From Hungatella sp. UBA7603 (lineage in GTDB: Bacteria; Bacillota; Clostridia; Lachnospirales; Lachnospiraceae): a stretch of DNA of 64,000 nucleotides. The translations under genes were made by a program, and so were the position numbers. Positions 16,665 through 25,516 of the stretch are shown here, piece by piece. Location: positions 61,351 to 125,350 of the forward strand of contig DLJZ01000021.1 in NCBI GenBank assembly GCA_002478865.1, written 5' to 3'. How positions within the stretch are numbered: the stretch's first letter is position 1; each line of letters opens with the position of its first letter. Below the pieces are notes generated by a model, which was not told where the DNA came from, did not search any database, and saw only the letters and a list, made by a program, of their open reading frames with translations.

Positions 16665-17975
16665 TTAAAAACCACGTTCGGTTTTTGCCTTTGTTGCTAA
16701 TTCTACATCTTTGCTGTTATTGATTACATCTGAGAACAGTCCATTGGCCTGGTCTTTTTCTCCCATTGCTTTATAAATCATGGCAGCCTTATATTTCGCC
16801 TGCCAACTTGCGGGCTTTAATTCAAAACACTTAGAGTAGTAAACAAGTGCGGTTGGACTGTCACCAGCCGCCATAGATTTGTCTCCAAGGCCTTCCAATA
16901 CGGTTATGCCATTCTCTGACATATCCTTTCTAATCTCCCCAATGACAGCCTGTACCCCTTCCGAGGTGATGAGTGTAGAATCAAGACCAGCATATAGTTT
17001 GACGACGGTAGGGAAATCGTTCTTTTTATATGCATTTAAAATTCCAATCACGGTCTGATACTGAGCTAGAATGCTATCTGCATTATTCGTCAGAGAAGCA
17101 AGAGAATCCTCTGTTGCTTTTTTCTCTGTCTTTAAGGTTTCAAGCTGGTCGCTAAGGCTGGTGGATTTTTTGTTGGCTTGACTGAGCTGTTCGCTGTATT
17201 TTGAGATTTCTTTATTATGATTCTCATTTATGCTTTTTGTTTGAGCTGGCATGACCAGAAAAAGGACAACCGCAGCTCCTAAAACCAAACCTGCTAAAAT
17301 ATTTAAAACAGCCTGATCCTTCGTATTCTCCCGGTAGCTAGGGGGGATTATTACATCATCATCTTCCATCTGCCTATGGGATACCACATTTTTAAGCTTT
17401 CGCTTTTCCGGCTCCGGCTTTGCAGTAACTCCTGAAGCTTTTAATAATGATTTATAATATAAGGCTTTGGAATTATTGCAGTCAATCTGTAACACTTTAC
17501 TTACGGCTTTTGAGGCTTTTTGGTAATCCTCTCTTGCAATACAAAGGAGTGCAAACAAAAGTTGAGCCTTAACGTAACCTGGTTTTCCTTCTACAACTTT
17601 GTTAAGCTGCATAATAGCCAGATCTTCGCTGCCATTTTGAGCATATACCAAAGCCTGATTAAATCTACGAACGGCACGGCGCTCATTATCCATGGTACCC
17701 TTTTTTCGTTGTATCTCTCCCAGATAATAATCGGCCCGATTGTCTTCCGGCTGCAAGTTCATGCTGATTACCCACTGGACAAGGGCATCCCCCACCTCTC
17801 CGACCTCATAATAAATCAGTCCCAAAAGGTTTCTGGCATCTGTCATATACTTATTAAAATGCAGGCTTTTTTTCAGGCATTCTGCCGCTCCGGACAAATC
17901 CCGCAGCCTGGCTCGCTCCAGCCCCATGTTGTAATAGCTGTTTGCAATCACACGGGTTTTTCTTCCATAATCCAT
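16665..17975 (-). CDS. TPR-repeat membrane protein with coiled coil
   Basis: A 436-aa protein of unknown function. The N-terminal half (about 1-190) is a string of tetratricopeptide repeats (N-S-Y-Y-N-M-G-L-E-R-A-R and similar). A basic linker follows, then a single membrane helix at about 222-245, a coiled coil rich in Lys/Glu/Ser/Leu at about 250-300, and further TPR-like helices near the C-terminus (A-L-V-Y-Y-S-K-C-F-E-L-K-P). The TPRs before the helix are probably cytoplasmic and the rest outside. It is the last gene after folC and a 46-codon ORF, with AGGCGG before ATG 17975. Confidence 0.8.
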   Translation of the reverse strand: MDYGRKTRVIANSYYNMGLERARLRDLSGAAECLKKSLHFNKYMTDARNLLGLIYYEVGEVGDALVQWVISMNLQPEDNRADYYLGEIQRKKGTMDNERRAVRRFNQALVYAQNGSEDLAIMQLNKVVEGKPGYVKAQLLFALLCIAREDYQKASKAVSKVLQIDCNNSKALYYKSLLKASGVTAKPEPEKRKLKNVVSHRQMEDDDVIIPPSYRENTKDQAVLNILAGLVLGAAVVLFLVMPAQTKSINENHNKEISKYSEQLSQANKKSTSLSDQLETLKTEKKATEDSLASLTNNADSILAQYQTVIGILNAYKKNDFPTVVKLYAGLDSTLITSEGVQAVIGEIRKDMSENGITVLEGLGDKSMAAGDSPTALVYYSKCFELKPASWQAKYKAAMIYKAMGEKDQANGLFSDVINNSKDVELATKAKTERGF

Positions 17976-17986
17976 ATTCTAACCGC

Positions 17987-18127
17987 CTATTCCTTGCTGA
18001 CTTCTTTTATAAGACCCATCATGATATCATTCATGTCTGTAAGATCACTTTTAACAATGGCATCTTCCACCGCATCTACTTCAAGGCTTGGCCTGTATTC
18101 ATTTATTTCTGCTTCAAAATCCATCAT
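17987..18127 (-). CDS. Unnamed 46-aa acidic protein between folC and the TPR gene
   Basis: A 46-codon ORF with a strong AGGAGG seven bases before ATG 18127. Its start overlaps the last codons of folC (folC ends TGA at 18114). The product is acidic and soluble (M-M-D-F-E-A-E-I-N-E-Y-R, then V-E-D-A-I-V) with Met-rich helices near the end. It has no membrane segment or cysteine, and I do not recognise it. The ribosome site and the coupling to both neighbours support translation. Confidence 0.65.
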   Translation of the reverse strand: MMDFEAEINEYRPSLEVDAVEDAIVKSDLTDMNDIMMGLIKEVSKE

Positions 18128-19424
18128 ATTTGTTCCTCCTTAAAACCGTTTTTATCTCACCCATCAGATAGAGAGAACCTACACAGAAAATCAGACTGTC
18201 TTCATCCCTTTCCTGAAGCAGGAAAGATAAAGCCTCTTCAACAGAAGCAAATCCCTTTACCTGACTTCCACAAACTTCCTGAAATTCCTTAAGAAGTATT
18301 TCTGTCTTAAGACCCCTTTCCGAATCAATATGAGCTACTGCCACATGATTGAGGGGGAGTGTATTTGCAACCTTTTTTATCATCAAACCGTAGTCTTTAT
18401 CCGATACTGCTGAAAACATGATATCTGCCTTTTTTTGCCTTGTCTGACAAAGCTTTAATGCTGCTTCTAAAAACGCTTCAATTCCTGCTGGATTATGAGC
18501 CCCGTCTAAAAACACACCTGGCATAACTTCTTCCATCCTAGCAGGCCACTGCATATTAGAAAACCCTTCCTTTATACTCTTTATGGCACCTAATCCAACC
18601 GCTTCCAATGCTCGGAAGGCTAATAGGGCGTTCATTACCTGATATTCTCCATGAGATGGAATCATTAATTCATGATGTTTCCCATCTTTGTCTAAAAATT
18701 GAACACGAAATCCTATATCATTGGTATCAATTATCTTATAATCTTGCTTGTCCACCTGATCAAAAGAGACTAAAAGCTCCTTAGCCCTACTTTTTATAAC
18801 AGCAGAGACACTAATATCATTTCCATCAAAAACGACTGGAACACCTTCTTTTATGATTCCGGCTTTTTCCTGCGCTATTTTCACTATGGTATCTCCAAGA
18901 TATTCCGTATGATCCAAACTAATGGAGGTAATTATTGAAATAAGAGGGTGCCTTATAACATTGGTGGTATCAAGTCTCCCCCCTAGTCCGGTTTCCAAAA
19001 TAACATAATCTACTTCTGCCTGATCAAACATGTCCATCGCCATATAAAAGAGAAACTCAAAATATGAGGGATGGCAAAATCCCTTTTCCACCATTCGTTT
19101 AGAAAGCTTTTTCACTCGCTCACAACTTTGGGAAAAGATATCTTCTGAAACCATCGTTCCATTGATACAAAAACGTTCCTTAATATCAATTAAATGGGGT
19201 GAGGTAAATGTGCCAACTCGGTACCCGGCGTTTATTAAGGCAGACTGGAGAAATGCACAAACGGACCCTTTGCCATTGGTTCCGGCTACATGAAAGATCT
19301 TCATACTTTCATCAGGTTCTCCCATTTCATACAAGAATCTACGGATATCTTCAAGGGAATTCTTTTTTCTTGCCCACATTGGAATCTGGTCTATGTATTC
19401 TTCTGCCGTTTCATTCACATTCAT
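18114..19424 (-). CDS. folC: Folylpolyglutamate synthase / dihydrofolate synthase
   Basis: Mur-ligase-family enzyme adding glutamate to folates. The P-loop is in H-V-A-G-T-N-G-K-G-S-V; other blocks are F-T-S-P-H-L, E-T-G-L-G-G-R-L-D-T-T-N-V and D-G-A-H-N-P-A-G. The start is uncertain: three in-frame ATGs (19490, 19445, 19424) lack a clear ribosome site. I take 19424 because the family domain begins there (N-E-T-A-E-E-Y-I), giving 436 aa; the longest reading is 458 aa. It is translationally coupled to the 46-codon ORF. Confidence 0.92.
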   Translation of the reverse strand: MNVNETAEEYIDQIPMWARKKNSLEDIRRFLYEMGEPDESMKIFHVAGTNGKGSVCAFLQSALINAGYRVGTFTSPHLIDIKERFCINGTMVSEDIFSQSCERVKKLSKRMVEKGFCHPSYFEFLFYMAMDMFDQAEVDYVILETGLGGRLDTTNVIRHPLISIITSISLDHTEYLGDTIVKIAQEKAGIIKEGVPVVFDGNDISVSAVIKSRAKELLVSFDQVDKQDYKIIDTNDIGFRVQFLDKDGKHHELMIPSHGEYQVMNALLAFRALEAVGLGAIKSIKEGFSNMQWPARMEEVMPGVFLDGAHNPAGIEAFLEAALKLCQTRQKKADIMFSAVSDKDYGLMIKKVANTLPLNHVAVAHIDSERGLKTEILLKEFQEVCGSQVKGFASVEEALSFLLQERDEDSLIFCVGSLYLMGEIKTVLRRNKYDGF

Positions 19425-19626
19425 CGTAAGAGTACCAACTTCCATTATTAAATTAATCTTGATTTTCTTCTTGAAGGTAAAAACTTCCATTCGATTAATA
19501 TAAGTACCTATCGAACTTCCTCAATTTATTATAATATAAGTCCGTCAATATGCAACCCATTTCTTTCGCAAAAAGCCCTTAATTTCTACAAGTGGACTCG
19601 ATTTGCTTCGTTTAGACAGTCCATTG

Positions 19627-19670
19627 CAAAAAGAGAGTACCGCATCCTGACATGCCTGTACTCCCTTTTA
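19627..19670 (-). terminator. Terminator of the RidA-family gene
   Basis: On the minus strand GGGAGTAC and GTACTCTC bracket a 17-nt loop and are followed by TTTTT, 30 bp after the RidA-family stop. Confidence 0.75.
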
Positions 19671-19700
19671 TCCTTAGTAACGCTACGTTTATTCTAGTTT

Positions 19701-20084
19701 TTATTCTCCGCAGTAAGCGACTGCTTCGATTTCAATTAATGAGTCTTTTGGTAATGCTGCTACTTCAAATGCCGCCCTTGCAGGACATGCACCTTCAAAA
19801 AAAGTTGCATACACTTCATTCATCGCACCAAAATCGCCGATGTTTTTTAATAACACAGTCGTCTTTACGATATTTGCCATCGTAAGACCATCGCTTTCAA
19901 GGATAGCGCGGATGTTTGTCAAAGATTGTCTTGTCTGAGAAACAATATCTTCACCTACAAAAGCGCCTGTAGCTGGATCAATTGGTAGCTGACCTGATAC
20001 AAATACCATATCGCCACAACGTACACCCTGGGAATATGGCCCGATTGCTGCTGGAGCCTTTTCTGTCGCAATTACTTTTTTCAT
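19701..20084 (-). CDS. RidA family reactive intermediate deaminase
   Basis: A 127-aa Rid/YjgF/UK114 protein, which hydrolyses reactive enamine/imine intermediates made by PLP enzymes. The signatures A-P-A-A-I-G-P-Y-S-Q-G, F-V-S-G-Q-L-P and the C-terminal C-P-A-R-A-A-F-E-V (with the substrate-binding Arg) and I-E-I-E-A-V-A are all present. Length and motifs match the RidA subfamily. GAGGAG precedes ATG 20084. Monocistronic. Confidence 0.94.
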   Translation of the reverse strand: MKKVIATEKAPAAIGPYSQGVRCGDMVFVSGQLPIDPATGAFVGEDIVSQTRQSLTNIRAILESDGLTMANIVKTTVLLKNIGDFGAMNEVYATFFEGACPARAAFEVAALPKDSLIEIEAVAYCGE

Positions 20085-20266
20085 GATTGTGTATCTCCTC
20101 TCCTATGCGAAATGAATAGTTTTAGATTAGCATACATTCTTTAAATGTCAAGAATATCTTATTTATCGCCTTTTACCTCTTGTCATCTGGTATTGAATAC
20201 TATATAATATGACAAAGGGCATCATCCCTTATGTGGGGGCATTCTGCACACAGAACGGAGGAACAC

Positions 20267-20881
20267 ATGAAAACAAACGACGAAAGAATGCAGGATATTT
20301 TAGAGCACCTGAAATCAATTCAGCACATTAAGCCGGAAACCATCCCTAATATAGATTTATATATGGATCAGGTCACCACATTCATGGATGCGCATTTAAA
20401 AGACACCAAGCGCTATTCCGATGACAAGGTTCTTACAAAAACCATGATTAACAATTATGCGAAGAATAACCTTCTCCCGGCTCCAAGCAAGAAGAAATAT
20501 ACGAGAGAACATATTCTTTTGCTCATATTTATCTATTATTTTAAGAATCTTCTTTCTTTTCATGACATCGAACAGCTATTTAAGCCCATTACAGATAAGC
20601 ACTTTAACACGCCCGATGATCTGCCCTTAGAAGAAATCTACAAAGAGATTTTTTCTCGAGAAGAAGCAGATCTAGACCGCATTCAGGCAGACATTATGGA
20701 TAAATTCGAAAAGTCCAAGACTGCCTTTACGGATAAGAATTTAGATCCTGAAGATCTGGAATATCTACAGCTATTTTCTTGGATTTCCGGACTTTCCTTT
20801 GATGTATATTTGAAAAAGCAGGTAATAGAAAAGCTTATTGACGATTTATATGAAACCGGACCTGGTAAAAAGAAAAAGTAA
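20267..20881 (+). CDS. DUF1836 domain protein
   Basis: A 204-aa protein that I assign to the DUF1836 family of Firmicutes. The N-terminus is helical; the middle carries L-T-K-T-M-I-N-N-Y and K-K-K-Y-T-R-E-H-I-L-L-L, which reads like a winged-helix/MerR-type recognition region. The C-terminal third is charged and ends in a Lys-rich tail. It is probably a DNA-binding regulator, but targets are unknown. GGAGG lies just before ATG 20267; the frame extends upstream to 20231 without a site. Confidence 0.8.
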   Translation: MKTNDERMQDILEHLKSIQHIKPETIPNIDLYMDQVTTFMDAHLKDTKRYSDDKVLTKTMINNYAKNNLLPAPSKKKYTREHILLLIFIYYFKNLLSFHDIEQLFKPITDKHFNTPDDLPLEEIYKEIFSREEADLDRIQADIMDKFEKSKTAFTDKNLDPEDLEYLQLFSWISGLSFDVYLKKQVIEKLIDDLYETGPGKKKK

Positions 20882-20920
20882 AAAATGGGGACAGAGCAAT
20901 TAAGCTTGTCCCCATTTTTT
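20882..20920. terminator. Bidirectional terminator
   Basis: AAAATGGGGAC and GTCCCCATTTT form the stem, with T/A runs on both sides, between the convergent DUF1836 and YerC-type genes. Confidence 0.9.
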
Positions 20921-21218
20921 ATTCCTGTCTTTTATCCTCTAAACGTTTAAAGACCATGTCATACCCGTCATTTCCATAATTCAATGAGCGGTTAACACGG
21001 CTTATGGTTGCAGTGGAGGCACCTGTCTTCTCTGCTATTTCCAGATAAGTACGACCCTCCCTCAGCATTTTAGCCACTTCATACCTTTGAGATAAGCTTA
21101 AAAGCTCATTCACCGTACAAACATCCTCAAAGAAGGTGTAACACTCCTCTGGTGTCTTTAAGGTCAAAATGGCTTCAAACAGATGATCAACTACATCTGT
21201 CTTGATTTTTTTATTCAT
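20919..21218 (-). CDS. YerC/YecD family TrpR-like repressor
   Basis: A 99-aa member of the YerC/YecD branch of the Trp repressor superfamily. It has the L-L-S-L-S-Q-R-Y-E-V-A-K-M-L stretch and the helix-turn-helix T-Y-L-E-I-A-E-K-T-G-A-S-T-A-T-I-S-R-V. The frame opens at 21263, but the family N-terminus fits ATG 21218, with GGGGA about 12 nt upstream. The ligand and targets are not known. Confidence 0.88.
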   Translation of the reverse strand: MNKKIKTDVVDHLFEAILTLKTPEECYTFFEDVCTVNELLSLSQRYEVAKMLREGRTYLEIAEKTGASTATISRVNRSLNYGNDGYDMVFKRLEDKRQE

Positions 21219-21300
21219 AATATTATTCAATCCCCTTTTTTTCACTTTTACTATTAGGTACATTTTAACATATTAAAGTTGTAAAATCCACCCCTGACTA

Positions 21301-22110
21301 TCAGGAAAGCATAAATTTTTCTATAACATGAGCAACTCCATCGTCGTTATTCGAATACGTGATGTAATCTGCTGCCTTCTTTACTGGAAGAACTGCATTT
21401 TCCATAGCAACTCCAAGGCCTGCATACTCAATCATAGATAGATCGTTATATCCATCTCCACAAGCAATCATCTCAGCCTTGTTCATAGATAGGCGGGAAA
21501 GTAAGCGTTCCAAACTAGCGGCTTTATCAATTCCTTTAGGAAGAATTTCTAAAAAGTAAGGCTCAGAACGATAAACGCTGTAGTCACGACCCAAAAGCGC
21601 CTTTACCTTTGGCTCTACCATCTGAAGAATCTCTCCCTCTTCAAGCATCATGAATTTAACAACTGGAAATTTTGCGTAACCTTCCATATCCTGTACTTCT
21701 TTTACCTTTAACTTATTAATGAATGCTTCCTTCTGGACATATTCATCTAAGGCATTGGGTGTAATGATCACGTCACCCTCATAAGTTAAGACATTCACTC
21801 CATGGTCTTTGGATAGCTTTATAATCTTCTCATTTGATTCTACAGGGAGTTCTTTTGAAAATACTGCTTCTCCTGTACTTAAGTCTATAATTCGGCCGCC
21901 ATTATAGGATAAAATATATCCTCCTGTCTCATGAAGTTCTAATTCCCTGGCCAGAGGCATGATGCCATAAGTGGGTCGCCCGGAAGCCAGAACAATGATA
22001 CCGCCCTGCCGTTTCAATTCAAAAAGTGCCCCTTTGGTTCTAGATGTAATCACCTTATCCTTATTCGTCAAAGTCCCATCCAAATCCAGCACAATCATCC
22101 GATAGTTCAT
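21301..22110 (-). CDS. Cof-type HAD hydrolase
   Basis: A 269-aa HAD-superfamily phosphatase of subclass IIB (Cof/YidA-like). Motif I is D-L-D-G-T-L (nucleophile Asp9, acid/base Asp11), motif II S-G-R-P-T, motif III a conserved Lys near 197, and motif IV G-D-G-Y-N-D. The cap domain lies between motifs II and III. Typical substrates are sugar phosphates or flavin-type phosphates; the exact one cannot be read from sequence. AGGAGA precedes ATG 22110. Confidence 0.92.
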   Translation of the reverse strand: MNYRMIVLDLDGTLTNKDKVITSRTKGALFELKRQGGIIVLASGRPTYGIMPLARELELHETGGYILSYNGGRIIDLSTGEAVFSKELPVESNEKIIKLSKDHGVNVLTYEGDVIITPNALDEYVQKEAFINKLKVKEVQDMEGYAKFPVVKFMMLEEGEILQMVEPKVKALLGRDYSVYRSEPYFLEILPKGIDKAASLERLLSRLSMNKAEMIACGDGYNDLSMIEYAGLGVAMENAVLPVKKAADYITYSNNDDGVAHVIEKFMLS

Positions 22111-22263
22111 TACATTTCTCCTGCTTTTGCTGATTTACCATAGCAGTATACCACAGTTTGTCCTCTTATTCCATTGCATTTTAATTAAATATAGAAATGA
22201 CAGAACAAAAGCAAGCGTGCCTTCATACAATGCTACCAGAACAACGAAAGAAGGAGGAACCTT

Positions 22264-22395
22264 GTGAATCGGATTATTGTTATCATACTGGCTGCTTTCA
22301 TGGTGGCTGCTTCCTTAACCAGCTGCAGGCACTCCTACCGAAAACAAATTAGACCACTTTTCTCTCATATCTCATATGAGAACGAAAACATATAA
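22264..22395 (+). CDS. 43-aa putative lipoprotein
   Basis: A GTG-started ORF with AGGAGG six bases upstream. Its N-terminus is a full lipoprotein signal: V-N-R-I-I-V-I-I-L-A-A-F then L-T-S-C (Cys21). After the Cys only about 22 polar residues follow (R-H-S-Y-R-K-Q-I-R-P). It could be a tiny lipoprotein, or the surviving 5' end of a longer gene whose rest is lost. It precedes the solute-binding lipoprotein gene by 70 bp, separated by an AT-rich region with a palindrome. Confidence 0.5.
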   Translation: MNRIIVIILAAFMVAASLTSCRHSYRKQIRPLFSHISYENENI

Positions 22396-22429
22396 TTTTT
22401 TTTAAGACAAGGTACCATTTTACAACTGA

Positions 22430-22449
22430 CTAATACAATGTAGTATTAG
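22430..22449. promoter_or_regulatory. Palindrome upstream of the solute-binding protein gene
   Basis: CTAATAC-AATGTA-GTATTAG is a perfect 7-bp inverted repeat 19 nt before the ATG at 22469. It could be an operator; no regulator can be assigned. Confidence 0.35.
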
Positions 22450-22468
22450 ATTCCCTAAGGAGGATTGT

Positions 22469-23476
22469 ATGAGAAAGGTTCTACACTTTTTTCTGACTGC
22501 CATATTCACCGGGGCTGCCATCGTAAGCCTTACGGGCTGCGGATCCAAAGGAAAGCCATCCGATTTAACTCCGGTAACTTTAAATGAAGTCGCCCATTCC
22601 ATCTTTTATGCACCACAATATGCAGCCATTGAGCTTGGATATTTTAAAGATGAAGGCATTGACTTGACCCTAGTGAATGGAGCCGGGGCTGATAAAGTCA
22701 TGACTGCCTTGATATCTGGAGATGCTGATATTGGATTTATGGGTTCAGAAGCAAGCATTTATACTTATGCCAACGGTTCTGATGATTACGCCGTTAATTT
22801 TGCACAGCTAACCCAGCGTGCTGGTAATTTCCTAGTTGGAAGAAGCAGCCAGCCAAGTTTTAAATGGGCGGATTTAAAAGGTAAAAAAGTACTTGGAGGA
22901 AGAGCAGGGGGAATGCCCCAGATGGTATTTGAGTATATATTAAAGAAAAACGGCATTGATCCTGCTACAGATCTTGCCATTGACCAAAGTATTCAATTCG
23001 GCCTGACTGCTGCCGCTTTTACCAGCAATGACGCCGACTATACCGTTGAATTTGAACCATTTGCTACAGGACTTGAAAAAGAAGGAAGTGGAGTTGTCGT
23101 TGCTTCCTTAGGCGTTGATTCCGGGTATGTTCCTTATACTGCCTACAGCGCAAAGAAAAGTTATTTAAAAAAGAATCCAGAAACCGTTCAGAAATTCACA
23201 AATGCAATTCAAAAAGGAATGGAGTTTGTAAACACTCATTCTTCCGATGAAATCGCAAAGGTAATTCAGCCTCAATTTAAGGAAACCGATGTTAAGACCA
23301 TTGCTGCCATTGTAGATCGTTACAAGTCACAGGATTCCTGGAAAAAGGATACTGTGTTTGAAAAAGACAGCTTTGAGCTTCTGGAGAATATTTTAGAAGA
23401 AGCAGGTCAGATAAAGGCAAGGGTTCCTTATGAAGAATTGGTTACAACTGAGTTTTCTGAGAAAGCAGCAAAATAA
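22469..23476 (+). CDS. ABC transporter substrate-binding lipoprotein, NMT1/SsuA-like
   Basis: A 335-aa type-2 periplasmic-binding-fold lipoprotein with lipobox L-T-G-C near residue 24. The mature part begins with V-T-L-N-E-V-A-H-S-I-F-Y-A-P-Q-Y-A-A-I-E-L-G-Y-F, the pattern of NMT1/THI5/SsuA proteins that bind pyrimidines, sulfonates or similar organic ligands. No permease or ATPase gene follows, so the transporter must be encoded elsewhere, or the protein has another sensing role. AAGGAGG precedes ATG 22469. An FAD amine oxidase gene follows on the same strand. Confidence 0.88.
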   Translation: MRKVLHFFLTAIFTGAAIVSLTGCGSKGKPSDLTPVTLNEVAHSIFYAPQYAAIELGYFKDEGIDLTLVNGAGADKVMTALISGDADIGFMGSEASIYTYANGSDDYAVNFAQLTQRAGNFLVGRSSQPSFKWADLKGKKVLGGRAGGMPQMVFEYILKKNGIDPATDLAIDQSIQFGLTAAAFTSNDADYTVEFEPFATGLEKEGSGVVVASLGVDSGYVPYTAYSAKKSYLKKNPETVQKFTNAIQKGMEFVNTHSSDEIAKVIQPQFKETDVKTIAAIVDRYKSQDSWKKDTVFEKDSFELLENILEEAGQIKARVPYEELVTTEFSEKAAK

Positions 23477-23566
23477 GCAATAAAACAAGAAAGGGGGCGT
23501 TGCAGCATGCAATTGTCCCCTTGTATCTCTTTATTGCTATGAAAACCACATTATGAGGTATAATCC

Positions 23567-25249
23567 ATGGATATTCCATTAAATCAGGTAATGAATCCCA
23601 CCAATGAGCAGCGACATGAAATGATTAGAAATTCGCTAGAAACGGCCGGTCGGCCGGAAGATTACGACTATATTGTTCCTTTACTAAGTCCTCCCCCAGA
23701 TATCGCGAATTATGCTTTGCCAGGAGAGCTAAAAGGTGTGAAAATAGGCGTCATAGGAGGAGGCCTTTCCGGTTTATCCGCTGCATTTGAGCTTCGAAAG
23801 CTAGGAGCGGATATTACCATTCTAGAGGCTAACGATAGCAGAATCGGAGGAAGAGTTTATACCTACTATTACGATCAGGAAGGAAGATACTATAATGAAT
23901 TTGGTGCTCAAAGAATACCGGTAACCCATGAAACCACCTGGCACTATATCAATTCGTTTGGTCTAAATACCCACCCTCTATCTCTAAGGCGGCGGAATAA
24001 TTTTTTATACGTACATAATACCCGTTTGAGAACATCAGACTCTATTGAGCAGATGCTTTATCCCTTATACGATTTGACTCCCCAGGAAAGAAATACGCCC
24101 TGGGCAGAGCTTGATGACTATGCCTTTTTATACATGATGATGCAGCTTCCACCTAATATCCGATCAGAGCTGATACAAATATTACCAAAATATTCTCCGG
24201 AATATCTGCCATTTACAAATTATTCCATTCGGCAGACTCTGGAAAATCTGGGATTAAGTCAGGGGGCAATCAGCTTGATCTCAGGAGTCGATCCAGGGAC
24301 TGGAGCATTGTTTGATACCAGCTATGGGGAAACCGTCCAAGAAGAATACACCATGGACTATCGCAACACCTATACCATTGAGGGCGGGATGGTAAACCTG
24401 CCTTATGCTTTTATTAAGTCCTTCTTCACGGACAAATCGCCTCAGTATCAAGATATTTTGTCTTCTCAGCTTGGCACAGTTACTTACCTATCTGGTCACA
24501 CGGTTACAGGCATTTATCAGCAGCAAAATAGCGATCAGATTGTTCTTGCTCATCGCAATGTACGGACTTTAAGCAAAACAAATGACGTATTTGATTACGT
24601 TATATGTGCAATCCCTTTTTCCACACTGAGAGAAGTTGAAATTAAACCACTTTTTAGCAATCCTAAGATGCAGTCCATTTTAGAATTTAATTATACGAAT
24701 TCGCAGAAAACATCATTTTTATGCAAAGAGCGTTTTTGGGAACAGGATGCCGATTACGGACGAATGGTGGGAGGTTTTTCCCAGACAGACCTGCCCATTC
24801 AGTATATCTTCTATCCGAGTGATCACATTCTGTGTCCTGATGTATCCTCCTGCTCGCCAAATGAACCGGGGGTGCTGGTAGCTTCCTATAATTATCATTT
24901 AAATGCGACAAGAGTGGGGAATATGGAAGAAACACTCCGGTTTGATCTGATAAAACAAAATGTGGAGGAAGTTCACGGATTGCCAAGGGGATTCTTAGAT
25001 TCCATTGTAGAAGACCATAAGACGGTGGTGTGGGATAATCAGCCTTATAACCGAGGGGCTTTTGCCATGGCACTCCCAGGTCAGAAAGAATTATTTTCTT
25101 ATGAGATGCTAAAGCCTGAACTTAATCAGAGGATTTACTTTGCCGGGGAACATATATCTACAAAACATGGTTGGATGCAGGGGGCATTGTACACAGGTAT
25201 GGAAGCCGCAAATCAGCTGGCCAATTCTTTTCATAGGCGACTTATGTAA
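23567..25249 (+). CDS. FAD-dependent amine oxidase family protein
   Basis: A 560-aa flavoprotein of the monoamine/L-amino-acid oxidase family. The dinucleotide-binding motif I-G-V-I-G-G-G-L-S-G-L-S-A-A lies near residue 60, followed by E-A and R-I-G-G-R-V; the C-terminal FAD motif is Y-F-A-G-E-H-I-S. The N-terminal extension of about 50 residues resembles bacterial L-amino-acid or tryptophan oxidases. O2-dependent turnover would be odd in a strict anaerobe, so it may use another acceptor or act during oxygen exposure. GAGGT lies 8 nt before ATG 23567. Confidence 0.85.
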   Translation: MDIPLNQVMNPTNEQRHEMIRNSLETAGRPEDYDYIVPLLSPPPDIANYALPGELKGVKIGVIGGGLSGLSAAFELRKLGADITILEANDSRIGGRVYTYYYDQEGRYYNEFGAQRIPVTHETTWHYINSFGLNTHPLSLRRRNNFLYVHNTRLRTSDSIEQMLYPLYDLTPQERNTPWAELDDYAFLYMMMQLPPNIRSELIQILPKYSPEYLPFTNYSIRQTLENLGLSQGAISLISGVDPGTGALFDTSYGETVQEEYTMDYRNTYTIEGGMVNLPYAFIKSFFTDKSPQYQDILSSQLGTVTYLSGHTVTGIYQQQNSDQIVLAHRNVRTLSKTNDVFDYVICAIPFSTLREVEIKPLFSNPKMQSILEFNYTNSQKTSFLCKERFWEQDADYGRMVGGFSQTDLPIQYIFYPSDHILCPDVSSCSPNEPGVLVASYNYHLNATRVGNMEETLRFDLIKQNVEEVHGLPRGFLDSIVEDHKTVVWDNQPYNRGAFAMALPGQKELFSYEMLKPELNQRIYFAGEHISTKHGWMQGALYTGMEAANQLANSFHRRLM

Positions 25250-25356
25250 CATAATGGATTCCCATAGAAAAAGATTTATTCACAACTGTGCATTACAGCC
25301 TTCTAACTGTAATAATTGCATTAAAAAAGGCGACCAAATAGAACAAATAAGTATTT

Positions 25357-25408
25357 AAAATCCCCTATGTGACAGCTAAGAACAAGCTGGATACATAGGG
25401 GATTTTTA
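25357..25408. terminator. Terminator after the amine oxidase gene
   Basis: AAAATCCCCTATGT and ACATAGGGGATTTT make a 14-bp stem with T-rich tail in both directions. Confidence 0.85.
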
Positions 25409-25418
25409 TATTTTAAAC

Positions 25419-25502
25419 ATTATACGGACTAAGGCTGCATGCTGTCTCTTTGCTCTCAACTCATTAATCAAAGTTGGCTTAGGTCCTATATTATCGTATG
25501 TC
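25419..25502 (-). other. Possible structured element in the 3' flank of the MFS gene
   Basis: GGAC-TAAG pairs with CTTA-G-GTCC (one bulge), outer bases ATACG/CGTAT can also pair, and an inner CAACT/AGTTG hairpin lies in the loop. There is no T run, so it is not a typical terminator. It may be a 3'-UTR structure; nothing else was found in 25250-25516. Confidence 0.3.
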
Positions 25503-25516
25503 TAAGATTTAATTAT

